DNA of 64,000 nt from Acidobacteriota bacterium (GTDB taxonomy: Bacteria > Acidobacteriota > Vicinamibacteria > Vicinamibacterales > UBA2999). The position numbers and the translations under genes are program-made. The stretch lies in assembly GCA_021730945.1 (NCBI GenBank), contig JAKFYH010000022.1:62001-126000 (forward strand). The letters run 5' to 3'. Under the pieces are notes generated by a model. It was not told the DNA's origin, did not search any database, and worked only from the letters and a program-made list of their open reading frames with translations. Shown in pieces: positions 1-8,243 of this stretch; position 1 is the stretch's first letter, and each line of letters starts with the position of its first letter.

Positions 1-1066
1 TCCCTCGGGCATCGGCACCGATCACGGCAGTGCGCCGCTTCGTCATCGGCTGTTCGATCGCACCGCGCTCGACACCTGGATTGGCCTCGACAACAAGGCG
101 GGCATCTTCCCCATTCACCGCAGCGTCCGATTCGTCGTGATGGCCGCCACCAACGCCGGCCGGACCGACATGCTGCGCTTCGCGTCTGGCCTTCAGGATC
201 CCGCCGTTCTCGATCGGTGTGCGAGCGACCCTCGCCACGACGAGGGCGCCCGGTGGCTCGGCGTGACCCGCTCCCGGCTGGCGGCGTGGGACCGCGAACA
301 TCTGACGGTGCCGGCGGTGTCATCAGCGGACGACCTGGCCATCCTGACCGCCGTTTCGGCGATCGCGCCGCCACTGGGCGACGTGCGGGGATGGCACGCG
401 CGCTTCGGTCGCGAACTGAACGCCACCGACGACCGGGCGCACTTCGTCCCGATCCCGCGCCGGGGTCGCGGGTCGCTGTTGCCGATCGTGGCCGGCAAGC
501 ACCTGGCCCCGTTCCAGGTGCGCGATGACCTTGCGACCCTCGCCATCACCCCTCAAGCCGCCGGACGGCTGATCGATCCCGCCATCAGCTTCGCGCGCGA
601 CCGCATCGGCTATCGCGATGTCGCCGGTGCCACCAACCGGCTGACGTTGATCGCCGGCCTCGTGCCCAGGAGCGTGGTGTCGACGCACACCGTGTTCGTG
701 TTGAAGACGCCGCTCGACCGGCAGTCGCAGTGGTGCCTGCTTGGGCTGCTCAACAGCCTGATGGCGAACTTCCTGGTGCGGCTCAACGTCACCACGCACG
801 TCACCACCGCGCTCATGGCGAGGCTGCCCGTACCCAGGCCGGCGATGGGCTCAGCGGCGTTTGCCGACATCGCGGCGCTGGCGCGGCGGCTGGCCGGCGC
901 CGGCATCGACTCCGCGCCTGATGCCTACGCACGCCTGAACGCCATTGCCGCCCGCCTCTACGGCATCGGCGGCGACGACTACGCCCACGTCGTCGCCAGC
1001 TTTCCCCTCCTGCCGCCGGCGCTGCGCGATCGGTGCGTTGCGGCGGAGCGCGACCTGGCCGGCTAG
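1..1066 (+). CDS. C-terminal part of an N6-adenine DNA methyltransferase / type IIG-like restriction-modification protein (5' truncated by window edge)
   Basis: The frame is open from base 2, so this is the 3' end of a longer gene; the first internal ATG is at 137. Seen: the stretch RLFDRTALDTWIGLDN...IFPIHRSVRF before that ATG, and a C-terminal region with HVTTALMARLPVPRP followed by a helical YARLNAIAARLYGI segment. Family knowledge: this pattern is typical of the target-recognition and C-terminal half of Eco57I/PglX-like SAM-dependent DNA methyltransferases, where a fold of this kind reads the DNA target. The catalytic NPPY and SAM motifs would lie upstream, outside the window. The stop overlaps the convergent panE-like gene by 4 bp. 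Whether it is a stand-alone modification enzyme, a fused restriction-modification enzyme or part of a defence island cannot be told from here. Confidence 0.6.
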   Translation, partial: PSGIGTDHGSAPLRHRLFDRTALDTWIGLDNKAGIFPIHRSVRFVVMAATNAGRTDMLRFASGLQDPAVLDRCASDPRHDEGARWLGVTRSRLAAWDREHLTVPAVSSADDLAILTAVSAIAPPLGDVRGWHARFGRELNATDDRAHFVPIPRRGRGSLLPIVAGKHLAPFQVRDDLATLAITPQAAGRLIDPAISFARDRIGYRDVAGATNRLTLIAGLVPRSVVSTHTVFVLKTPLDRQSQWCLLGLLNSLMANFLVRLNVTTHVTTALMARLPVPRPAMGSAAFADIAALARRLAGAGIDSAPDAYARLNAIAARLYGIGGDDYAHVVASFPLLPPALRDRCVAAERDLAG

Positions 1067-1998
1067 GACTTCACCGGCCCCGATTCCCACGCCTTGAGCA
1101 CCGCGTAGAGGGTGGCCGTGATCGGCACCGGGACACCGAGCTTCTGGGCGCGGCGCACGGCCGCGCCTTGCAGCGCCTCGACCTCGATGCGCTTGCCTTG
1201 CTCGAGGTCGATCAACAACGACGACCGCGTTGTCGGCGGAATGTGGTCCATGTATTGCTTGAGCGTCGCGAACCGATCGCCGGAAATCTCAACGCCCTCC
1301 GCCTTCGCAATCGCCGCGATCTCGCGCGAGGTGGCGTAGAACATTTCCTGGACTTGCGGGTACTTCCACACGTGGCCGATCGCCAGGCGCGAAGCGCCGG
1401 TAAATCCCGAGAACGCCACCAGGTAGACGAACTTGTCCCAGATCGGCACCCGCGCGTCGGCCACCGGCGTCACCTGGATGTCGGCGGTGGCTAGAACGTC
1501 GGCGATGGCCTGGACGCGCGGCGAAATCAGGCTGCGATCGCCAAACACCTCGCCGAAGATGATCGACCGATGCACGCCGGTCTGCACGATTAGCCCGGGC
1601 CCCTCGAGCGCGGTGGCGACATAGGTCGTGCCGCCGAGCACATGGCCTTCCCCGGCCACCGCGGCCACTTCGTTCACGCTGTCGACCCCGTTCTGGAGGG
1701 TCAGCACAACCGTGTCGGGTCCGATCATCGGCACCAGCATCGGCAACGCGGTGGGGTTGTCATAGGCCTTTACCGAGACAAGGACCACATCAACGGGGCC
1801 GACCTTCGCCGTGTCACTTTCGGCACCGGCCCTCACCTCGAAATCGCCGAGCTTGGCGCTCTGGACCCGCAGGCCGGACTTGCGAATGGCCTCCAGGTGC
1901 GCCCCGCGCGCGATGAACGTCACCTCCTGCCCCGCGCGGGCCAGTTTCGCGCCGAAGTAGCCGCCGACAGCACCCGATCCCAGAATGGCGAACTTCAT
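1063..1998 (-). CDS. panE: 2-dehydropantoate 2-reductase family protein (PanE/ApbA-like)
   Basis: The 311 aa length is normal for the family. The N-terminus MKFAILGSGAVGGYFGAKL is a Rossmann GxGxxG NADPH site, and residues about 100-115 (VVLTLQNGVDS) fit the family. The C-terminal helical domain contains SSLLIDLEQGKRIEVEALQG, with the Glu equivalent to the substrate-binding Glu of PanE. In the motif that normally reads K-x3-N the sequence is WDKFVYLVAF, so the catalytic Lys is kept but the Asn is replaced by Leu. The known reaction is NADPH reduction of ketopantoate to pantoate in CoA synthesis; the missing Asn means this could be a paralogue acting on another 2-keto acid. ATG at 1998 is preceded by GGAGG. 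It is divergent from the amidohydrolase. Confidence 0.78.
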   Translation of the reverse strand: MKFAILGSGAVGGYFGAKLARAGQEVTFIARGAHLEAIRKSGLRVQSAKLGDFEVRAGAESDTAKVGPVDVVLVSVKAYDNPTALPMLVPMIGPDTVVLTLQNGVDSVNEVAAVAGEGHVLGGTTYVATALEGPGLIVQTGVHRSIIFGEVFGDRSLISPRVQAIADVLATADIQVTPVADARVPIWDKFVYLVAFSGFTGASRLAIGHVWKYPQVQEMFYATSREIAAIAKAEGVEISGDRFATLKQYMDHIPPTTRSSLLIDLEQGKRIEVEALQGAAVRRAQKLGVPVPITATLYAVLKAWESGPVKS

Positions 1999-2040
1999 TG
2001 AGCCTCCGCAGAGGTTTTAGCACAGTGCTAGAATTTGCCC
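1999..2040. promoter_or_regulatory. Divergent promoter region with a 13-bp palindrome overlapping a -10-like box
   Basis: This 42-bp gap separates panE (minus) from the amidohydrolase (plus). It contains TAGCACAGTGCTA (2018-2030), a perfect palindrome about a central A. The end of the palindrome overlaps TAGAAT (2029-2034), a -10-like box ending 6 nt before the plus-strand ATG. The position of the palindrome would let a repressor block both genes (inference). For panE a GGAGG ribosome-binding site lies at about 2004-2008 on the minus strand. Confidence 0.45.
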
Positions 2041-3783
2041 ATGGCCGCGCGCATTACGGCGTACCTCGTAGCCTGCATCGTTGGCGTGACGCTGATAGCC
2101 GGGTTGATTGTCCGCGCGCAGCGCGCCGGCGACGACGTGGTTGATCTGATCGTGGTCAACGGCAAGGTCTATGCCGGCGGCGCCACCAGCGAGATGGGCG
2201 AGGCGATTGCGATCCGCGGCAACAAAGTTGTCCGGGTCGGCTCGAACCGCGAAATCCAGCGGTTGCGGCGCGCCCAGACCAAGGTCATCGACGCCAATGG
2301 CGGCGCCGTGGTGCCCGGATTCAACGACGCGCACGCCCACTTCATCAGCGGCGGGCTGGGGCTCGATCAAATCAACCTGCTCGAAGCCACGACCCTCGAC
2401 GAGATCAAGGACTCGATCCGCGTCTGGTCCGCAGCCCATCCCGAACGGACCTGGATCACGGGCCGCGGCTGGTACTACCAGCCGTTTGCCGGCGCGCTGC
2501 CCACCCGCCAATTGCTCGACGCGCTGGTGCCGGATCGGCCCGCCTACTTGATTGCCTACGACGGCCACACCGGCTGGGCCAACAGCAGGGCGCTGAAGGC
2601 CGCCGGCATCACGCGGCGCACCAAGCCGCCCGCCAACGGCGTGATCGTGAAGGATCCGCGCACCGGCGAACCGACCGGCGCGCTCCAGGAAGCAGCCATG
2701 GCGCTGATGACCGCGGCGCCACAGCCCACCACCGAGGACAAGATCGCCGCCATTCGCGCCGGCATGGTCGAGGCGCACCGGGTGGGCATCACCAGCGTGC
2801 AGAACGCCGGCGGAACCGCCGAGGACCTGGACCTCTATGACCGGCTGCGCAAGCGCGGCGAACTGACGCTGCGCGTGTACCAGGCGCTCTCCGTAAATGG
2901 ACCGGTAGGCGAAGACGAGTTGGCGCAGCTGGCGGCGATCCGCGAGCGGTTCGACGACGATCCGCTGCTGAAGACAGGTGCCGTGAAGCTGGCGGCCGAC
3001 GGCGTGATTGAATCGCACACCGCGGCCATGCTGGAGCCCTATGCCAACAGGCCCGGCATCTCCGGCGATCCGCGCTTCACGGCTGAGGAACTGAACCGGA
3101 CGGTGACGCGTCTCGACCGCGAAGGCTGGCAGGTCATGACCCATGCCATTGGCGACGCCGCCGTGCGCATGACCCTTGACGCGTACGAGGCTGCGGCCGG
3201 ACTGAACCCGGCCCCCGAGCGCGGGCGCCGCCATCGGATCGAACACATCGAAACCATCGACCCGGCCGACATTCCCCGCTTGGGTGCACTCGGCGTGATC
3301 GCTTCCATGGAGCCCGTGCATGCCACGCCAAGCCCGACCCCTGGTGATGATGTGTGGAGCATCAACATCGGGCCGGTGCGGGCCGCCCGCGGGTGGCTGT
3401 GGAACAGCATCGTCAAGGCCGGTGGCCGGCTGGCATTCGGCAGCGACTGGCCGGTGATGACGCTGGATCCAATGATGGGGCTGCACGTGGCGGTGAACCG
3501 GACCACGGCCGAGGGGTTGCCGGAAGGCGGCTGGCTGCCCGATGAACGTCTGACCGTCCGCCAGGCGATCGATGCCTATACGAGCGATGCGGCCTGGGCA
3601 TCCTACGACGACCTGCGCAAGGGCATCCTCGCGCGCGACATGCTGGCCGACCTGGTCATCTTGTCGGAGGATATTTTTGACGGTCCCACCGCCCGCCTGT
3701 CGGAGACCCTGGTCATGGTGACGATCGTCGACGGCAAGGTGGTGTACCAGCGTGAACCGCTCGACACCACCGTCGCACCGTAG
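2041..3783 (+). CDS. Exported amidohydrolase family 3 protein (YtcJ-like)
   Basis: About 580 aa. An uncleaved anchor or signal peptide (residues about 3-26, ITAYLVACIVGVTLIAGLIV) is followed by an amidohydrolase. Metal-site motifs are visible in order: the HxH motif in GFNDAHAHF, His in VMTHAIGDAAV, His in RRHRIEHIETI, and Asp in FGSDWPV. This is the Amidohydro_3 arrangement, with small beta domains at both ends (VVNGKVYAGG; ADLVILSEDIF). YtcJ-like enzymes hydrolyse C-N bonds in N-acyl or formamide-type substrates; the substrate here is unknown. ATG 2041 was chosen over a TTG at 2035 because TAGAAT ends 6 nt upstream and no ribosome-binding site is present, consistent with a leaderless mRNA. 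It shares a short divergent promoter region with panE. Confidence 0.82.
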   Translation: MAARITAYLVACIVGVTLIAGLIVRAQRAGDDVVDLIVVNGKVYAGGATSEMGEAIAIRGNKVVRVGSNREIQRLRRAQTKVIDANGGAVVPGFNDAHAHFISGGLGLDQINLLEATTLDEIKDSIRVWSAAHPERTWITGRGWYYQPFAGALPTRQLLDALVPDRPAYLIAYDGHTGWANSRALKAAGITRRTKPPANGVIVKDPRTGEPTGALQEAAMALMTAAPQPTTEDKIAAIRAGMVEAHRVGITSVQNAGGTAEDLDLYDRLRKRGELTLRVYQALSVNGPVGEDELAQLAAIRERFDDDPLLKTGAVKLAADGVIESHTAAMLEPYANRPGISGDPRFTAEELNRTVTRLDREGWQVMTHAIGDAAVRMTLDAYEAAAGLNPAPERGRRHRIEHIETIDPADIPRLGALGVIASMEPVHATPSPTPGDDVWSINIGPVRAARGWLWNSIVKAGGRLAFGSDWPVMTLDPMMGLHVAVNRTTAEGLPEGGWLPDERLTVRQAIDAYTSDAAWASYDDLRKGILARDMLADLVILSEDIFDGPTARLSETLVMVTIVDGKVVYQREPLDTTVAP

Positions 3784-3796
3784 CAAATGGATGATT

Positions 3797-3809
3797 GGGG
3801 CCAGGCCCC
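3797..3809 (+). terminator. Short GC hairpin after the amidohydrolase gene
   Basis: GGGGCC-A-GGCCCC is a perfect inverted repeat 14 bp after the stop codon. No T tract follows, so a Rho-independent terminator is not certain; it could equally be a dispersed palindrome. The rest of the 3784-3884 gap shows no clear promoter. Confidence 0.3.
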
Positions 3810-3884
3810 CGAAATCACCACACGCCGGCCGTCGGCTAGGGGAACCCTGCCACGCCGCTGTTCGTCTGATCACACGACTAACTC

Positions 3885-4883
3885 ATGCGCAGCAAACCCC
3901 TAATTGCCCTGTTCGGGCTGGCCCTGCTCGTCACCATCATTCCGGGCCGCGTGAGCGCCCAGTCTGATCTCGATGCGTTCATGGAACGCGTGCTGGCACG
4001 CCGCGACGACAACTGGAAGAAACTCCAGCAATACGTCCTCGAAGAGAAAGAGGCCTTCGACCTCACGGGCCCGGGCGGACTGCCGCTGTGGGGCTTGCGC
4101 CGCGAATACTCCTGGTTCATCCGGCAGGGCATCTTCGTGCGCAGCCCGGTGAGGGCCAACGGCGTGACGCTGTCCGAAGCGGATCGGCGCAAGGCCGAAG
4201 ACGAGTGGCTCAAGCGGGAGATCGGGCGGGAGGAGCGGCGCAAGCGGCGAGCCGAGCGCGAAAAGCAGGGACTCCCCGCCGAGCCAGACAGCCGCGCCAT
4301 CGTGGTCAGCCCGGCCGGCATTGAGGTCAAGGAGGAGTTGCCGACCACCGCCTCTGACCTGCCGTCGAACATGGACGACCTGCTCAAGCAGGGTGGCGAC
4401 CCGCAGTTTGTGTCGGCAGCCTACTTCCTGAAGTTCCGGTTCGAAAAGGGCCACTATGCGTTGGCCGGTCGTGAACAAGTCGATGGCCGCGTCGCGCTGA
4501 AGATTGAGTACTACCCTGGCACCGGGCTGTTCAATGAAGGCAAGTCACGGCCCAATCGGAAGGTGCGCGATCGGGAGGACGAGATCGAGGAGAAGATGAA
4601 CAAGGTGTCGCTGGTCACGTTGTGGGTCGATCAGAAGACCTTCCAGATTCTCCAGTACACCTTCGACGATATCGACATGGACTTCTTCCCCGGGCGCGCG
4701 CTCATGCGGGTGAGCGACTTGAAGGCCACCATGCGGATGGGCCAGCCGTTTCCAGAAGTGTGGCTGCCGCGCAGCATCGAAATGCACTTCGGCCTCACCG
4801 TCGCGGTCGGCACGGTCGACGCCACCTATCAGGTCGAGTACCTGAACTACAAGCAAGCCGACGTCACCTACAAGATCAAATGA
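3885..4883 (+). CDS. Secreted protein of unknown function (possible LolA-like fold)
   Basis: 332 aa. Residues 1-25 are a signal peptide (KPLIALFGLALLVTIIPGRVSA, cleavage near SAQ). A strongly charged helical stretch, rich in Arg/Glu/Lys, lies at about residues 95-125. The C-terminal half (about 165-332) has alternating beta-type segments, including VTLWVDQKTFQILQYTFDDI and WLPRSIEMHFG, which resemble outer-membrane lipoprotein-sorting-like proteins that report how a bound factor changes. I do not recognise a named family. Its stop codon overlaps the ATG of the next gene (ATGA at 4880-4883), so it is translationally coupled to an Omp85-type barrel protein. That context suggests a periplasmic or envelope role (inference). 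Confidence 0.75.
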   Translation: MRSKPLIALFGLALLVTIIPGRVSAQSDLDAFMERVLARRDDNWKKLQQYVLEEKEAFDLTGPGGLPLWGLRREYSWFIRQGIFVRSPVRANGVTLSEADRRKAEDEWLKREIGREERRKRRAEREKQGLPAEPDSRAIVVSPAGIEVKEELPTTASDLPSNMDDLLKQGGDPQFVSAAYFLKFRFEKGHYALAGREQVDGRVALKIEYYPGTGLFNEGKSRPNRKVRDREDEIEEKMNKVSLVTLWVDQKTFQILQYTFDDIDMDFFPGRALMRVSDLKATMRMGQPFPEVWLPRSIEMHFGLTVAVGTVDATYQVEYLNYKQADVTYKIK

Positions 4884-6166
4884 GGCTTGGGGCTTGCGAC
4901 TTGGGGCTTGGGCCTGCCGCGATCCGCACCCTCGCCATCGCGTTCGTGTTTGCTCTCGCGACAAACGCGGCCGCGCAAACCTCGCCCGGCATCGTCAACG
5001 AAGTGCGCGTGCACGGCAATCACACGACGCCCGATGCCGATGTGCTGGCAATCGTCGGCGACGTGGTGGGCCAGGCGGCCACCGACGCGCTGGTGATTGA
5101 GGTCGCCGCCCGGCTCGAGCGAAGCGGCCGATTTGACGGCGTCGACGTTCGCAAGCGCTTTCGCTCGATCGACGACCCGAATGACATCCTCCTCATGATC
5201 GTGGTCGACGAAGTGCCGGGCATCAGCGACGACGACCTGACGCCGGGGCCCCTGAAGAAGCTCACCAGCAGCGGCATGTTCCTGCCGATTCTGCACCGCG
5301 AAGATGGCTACGGCTTTACTTATGGGGCGCGGGTGAGTTTTGTCGATCGCTTCGGGCCGCGCAGTCGCGTTTCGTTCCCGGTGACCTGGGGTGGCGAGCG
5401 CCAGGCACGGGTGCAGCTCGAACGCGGATTCGCCAGCGGCCCCATCACCCGCCTGTCCGCGCAGGCCGGCGTGGGCCGCCGCGACAACCCGCATTTTGAG
5501 ATCGCCGATACCCGCAAGACCGTGGCGGGCCGGATCGAATCGTCGCTGCAGCGGTGGCTCCGGCTGTCCGCCAGCGCCCGGGTCGATGCCATCAGGTTCG
5601 GCGATCTTGACGACCGGCTGGTGACGGTTGGCGGCGAGGTCGCCGTCGACACCCGGGTGGATCCGGCCTTTCCACGCAACGCCGTGCACGCCACGTTCGG
5701 CCTCGAACGGCTCACCTTCGACGCCGGCCAGGCCTCTCGCCGGACCGCCGATTTGCGCGGCTACCTGGGCCTGGTCGGACAAAGCGTGCTGGCCGTTCGC
5801 GCGCTGTCGGTGACGGCCACCGCGCCGCTGCCTGACTATGAGAAGGGCCTGCTCGGTGGCGGGACGACCATTCGTGGCTACGACGCGGGCTATCGCGCGC
5901 AAGACAACCTGGCCGTCGCCACCGCTGAGCTTCGCGTGCCGCTGACAACCCCGTTGTCGATCGGCCGGTTCGGCCTCAAGGCGTTTGTTGACGCCGGCGC
6001 GGCCTACCCGCACGGGGAAAGGGCGCGCAACCAGAAGCTGGTCCACGGCTACGGTGGCGGCGCCTACCTGCACCTGACCATCCTCAGCCTCGCCCTTGAT
6101 GTCGCCCGCGCCCACGAAACCGGCAACGTCCGCTGGCACTTCGGCATGGGCGTGACTTTTCAGTAG
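4880..6166 (+). CDS. Omp85-family outer membrane protein (one POTRA-like domain plus surface-antigen barrel)
   Basis: 428 aa from the ATG that overlaps the TGA of the upstream gene (ATGA). Residues 1-31 are a signal peptide ending ATNAAAQ. Residues about 35-110 look like a single POTRA domain (IVNEVRVHGNHTTPDADVL; then LERSGRFDGVDVRKRF). Residues about 135-428 are a Bac_surface_Ag-type beta-barrel with the Omp85 loop motif TTIRGYDAGYR, ending in the aromatic FQ. BamA/TamA/FadL-like relatives fold proteins into, or export them through, the outer membrane. One POTRA is fewer than BamA (five) or TamA (three), so this is a shorter relative, perhaps dedicated to one partner. The n-region of the signal peptide is encoded by a heptanucleotide repeat. 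Confidence 0.8.
   Translation: MRLGACDLGLGPAAIRTLAIAFVFALATNAAAQTSPGIVNEVRVHGNHTTPDADVLAIVGDVVGQAATDALVIEVAARLERSGRFDGVDVRKRFRSIDDPNDILLMIVVDEVPGISDDDLTPGPLKKLTSSGMFLPILHREDGYGFTYGARVSFVDRFGPRSRVSFPVTWGGERQARVQLERGFASGPITRLSAQAGVGRRDNPHFEIADTRKTVAGRIESSLQRWLRLSASARVDAIRFGDLDDRLVTVGGEVAVDTRVDPAFPRNAVHATFGLERLTFDAGQASRRTADLRGYLGLVGQSVLAVRALSVTATAPLPDYEKGLLGGGTTIRGYDAGYRAQDNLAVATAELRVPLTTPLSIGRFGLKAFVDAGAAYPHGERARNQKLVHGYGGGAYLHLTILSLALDVARAHETGNVRWHFGMGVTFQ
4884..4918 (+). repeat. Degenerate heptanucleotide repeat tract at the start of the Omp85-type gene
   Basis: Five consecutive 7-mers: GGCTTGG, GGCTTGC, GACTTGG, GGCTTGG, GCCTGCC. They begin 4 nt after the ATG and encode the N-terminal part of the signal peptide. 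Two other heptamer tracts, with different units, lie at 7268-7316 and 48991-49025. Confidence 0.65.
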
Positions 6167-6209
6167 CATCCGGCGCCAGCCGGATTAGACTGCGCGGCAG
6201 GAGATCGCC

Positions 6210-7262
6210 ATGAGCCGACTGAATGCGCTCAGACTTGCCGTTGCCGCCGGTCTCGTCGCCTCACTGATGGGCGGCGCCCTGCTCGCGTCGCCAAAGTCGG
6301 CGGCCGCGATGGCCACAGCAGCCAGCCAGTTCCTGGCGTCGCTGTCACCCGACCAGCGCGCGAAGGCCGGGTTTGCCTTCACTGACGACGAGCGCTTGCG
6401 CTGGCACTTCATTCCCAACGAGATGTTCCCGCGCAAGGGCCTCATGCTCAAGGAAATGAGCGAGGACCAGCGCCGACTCGCCCACGGCCTGCTGCGAACC
6501 GCGCTCAGCACCCGCGGCTATACCAAGGTGACCGCGATCTTCCAGCTCGAAGACATCCTCCAGGTGATGGAGGCGGGCGGCCGCTTTGCCCGCAACAAGG
6601 AGGAGTACCTGTTCTCGGTATTTGGCACGCCGGGGCCGAAGGGCGCGTGGGGCTGGCGCGTCGAGGGCCACCACGTGTCGCTGCGCCTCACGATCCACGA
6701 TGGGTCGATCAGCAATCAGGTGGCCAGCTCGCCGATGTTCCTCGGCAGCAACCCGGCCGAGGTCCGCGACGGCGCGCAAAAGGGATTGCGCATTCTCGGC
6801 GAGGAGGAGGACGCCGCCCGCGCGCTGGTCGAGGCGCTGTCGGCCGAGCAGCGGCGCCTTGCGATCACCGCCGCCGTGGCGCCCACCGACATCCTCACCA
6901 TGAACCAGAACGCCATTACGCCGCTGCCGGACGAGGGAATCCTGTATTCGGCGCTGCTCCCGGCGCAGCAGGAACTGCTCCGGCGGGTGATCGCGACCTA
7001 CACCGACACGATGGAGGCCGACGTCGCCGCCGAACGCATGCGCGTCGCCACCCGCGAGGGCCTGGACAAGTTGCGCTTTGCGTGGGCGGGTTCCATCGAG
7101 AAGGGCCAGAAGCACTATTACCGGATCCAGGGTCCGACCTTCCTGATCGAGTTCGACAACACCCAGAACAACGGCAACCACGTGCACTCAGTGTGGCGGG
7201 ACTTTAGCGGTGACTTCGGCCGGGACATCCTACGCGAACACCTGGCAGCATTCGCTCACTAA
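6210..7262 (+). CDS. DUF3500 family exported protein
   Basis: 350 aa. The N-terminal signal peptide runs to about residue 33 (LRLAVAAGLVASLMGGALLAS). The rest matches the DUF3500 pattern: FAFTDDERLRWHFIPNEM, MSEDQRRLAHGLL, GAWGWRVEGHHVSL, and the C-terminal YRIQGPTFLIEFDNTQNNGNH followed by HSVWRDF. The function of DUF3500 is not established. GGAG lies 6-9 nt before the ATG at 6210. It follows the Omp85-type gene by 43 bp on the same strand and could be in the same transcript. Confidence 0.82.
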   Translation: MSRLNALRLAVAAGLVASLMGGALLASPKSAAAMATAASQFLASLSPDQRAKAGFAFTDDERLRWHFIPNEMFPRKGLMLKEMSEDQRRLAHGLLRTALSTRGYTKVTAIFQLEDILQVMEAGGRFARNKEEYLFSVFGTPGPKGAWGWRVEGHHVSLRLTIHDGSISNQVASSPMFLGSNPAEVRDGAQKGLRILGEEEDAARALVEALSAEQRRLAITAAVAPTDILTMNQNAITPLPDEGILYSALLPAQQELLRRVIATYTDTMEADVAAERMRVATREGLDKLRFAWAGSIEKGQKHYYRIQGPTFLIEFDNTQNNGNHVHSVWRDFSGDFGRDILREHLAAFAH

Positions 7263-7316
7263 CCTAAAACTGAAACTCACACTGAAACTTCCAACTTCCA
7301 ACTTTCAACTTTCAAC
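7263..7316. repeat. Heptanucleotide repeat filling a convergent intergenic gap
   Basis: The entire 54-bp space between two convergent stop codons is heptameric. The clearest units are TTCCAAC x2 (7289-7302) and TTTCAAC x2 (7303-7316), preceded by degenerate copies (AACTGAA, ACTCACA, CTGAAAC). It is markedly AT-richer than the surroundings. Confidence 0.7.
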
Positions 7317-8159
7317 TCACCACCGCAGCACCCTCCGCCCGCGCCAGATCGGCCCTTCGGTGACAAACTGCCACTCCGGGTTCTGCGTGACATCACGCAG
7401 CGCCTCAAGCACACCGTCGAAGACCGGTAGCGCCTCGTCGTCGCACTCGAAGTAGGTGATGAAGTCGAACTCACCGGGCCGCTGGTAGCCGTCGGGGTTG
7501 TGGTAGACCCGCCGGAACAGTGAGGGAATGCCCTGCTCGGCGGCTACCGCGTGCCCTTTGACCGGGCAGCCGCTCGCCTGGTCGACATGCGGATAGAAGT
7601 AGGCGTGACGCTCGAGCGGGCTCTTCTGCCACCACTCAGCGGTCTTCCGGATCGGGACGATGACGGCATTGCGGCTGGCGCGGCCCGACCGGCGCGCCGG
7701 CGCCCCCTTGTTGGTGTAGTGGGCCATCTCGGGACTGGTGTAGCGCGGCGTGCGCACCGCACCGTCAAGCGGCAGCACGTCGGCGGCATCGCCAATCCGG
7801 CGGCGCAGCTCGTCTTCGATTTCCTGCAGGCGCGGCCGGTACTTGCTCGACACCTGCACCAGGTGCCGGGCCTTGTTGATGCAGGGCCCGACGCAGGTGG
7901 GTGCCGGCTCGGGCAGCTCGCCATCGCGCACGAAGAACTGGATGGTCTCGAACGGGTGAGCCTGGGTCTCGCGACTGTCGTCGATGTCGAAGTCGTTGAA
8001 GAAGCCACGCGCCAGGTGGCCGCCCGCGGTCCTCAGCCGGGCGCCGTGGGCGTCGTCCTCGGCACGGGCCATCACGAACAGAAACTTCGAGTAGGCCAGG
8101 TTGGCTCCCACACCGTTTCCGTTTCCTTGACCCTGGCCGCAGCCTCCGTTCTGTCCCAT
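7317..8159 (-). CDS. Chlorite dismutase-like family protein
   Basis: About 280 aa from ATG 8159; the frame extends to a TTG at 8210 but no motif supports that start. The N-terminus is Gly/Gln/Asn-rich (GQNGGCGQGQGNGNG). Two ferredoxin-like halves follow. The second half contains PIRKTAEWWQKSPLERHAYF, GCPVKGHA, FDFITYFECDD and NPEWQFVTEGPIW, which resemble proteins annotated as chlorite dismutase superfamily in acidobacterial genomes. Real chlorite dismutases and HemQ bind haem through a proximal His; I cannot assign that His with confidence, so haem binding and activity are open. A CVGPC motif at mid-length may bind metal or form a disulfide. It lies downstream of the Cof phosphatase on the same strand. 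Confidence 0.55.
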   Translation of the reverse strand: MGQNGGCGQGQGNGNGVGANLAYSKFLFVMARAEDDAHGARLRTAGGHLARGFFNDFDIDDSRETQAHPFETIQFFVRDGELPEPAPTCVGPCINKARHLVQVSSKYRPRLQEIEDELRRRIGDAADVLPLDGAVRTPRYTSPEMAHYTNKGAPARRSGRASRNAVIVPIRKTAEWWQKSPLERHAYFYPHVDQASGCPVKGHAVAAEQGIPSLFRRVYHNPDGYQRPGEFDFITYFECDDEALPVFDGVLEALRDVTQNPEWQFVTEGPIWRGRRVLRW

Positions 8160-8243
8160 GACAGACCGGCTATCGGTTTCTACCGCGACCGGCTGTATGA
8201 GCCGGGGCAATAACGTGCAATAACGTGAATCGTGCTTGGGTGC

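Noticed and set aside
2017-3873. Long antisense open frame (618 codons) opposite the amidohydrolase gene
   Set aside because: His/Gly/Arg-rich composition typical of GC-rich antisense frames, no domain, and the plus-strand gene has all family motifs.
4622-4879. Upstream extension of the Omp85-type frame to 4622
   Set aside because: It overlaps the upstream gene out of frame; the ATGA start at 4880 gives a proper signal peptide.
8208-8227. CAATAACGTG direct repeat as a regulatory site
   Set aside because: Only two 10-bp copies in a gap of a likely operon; could be chance.
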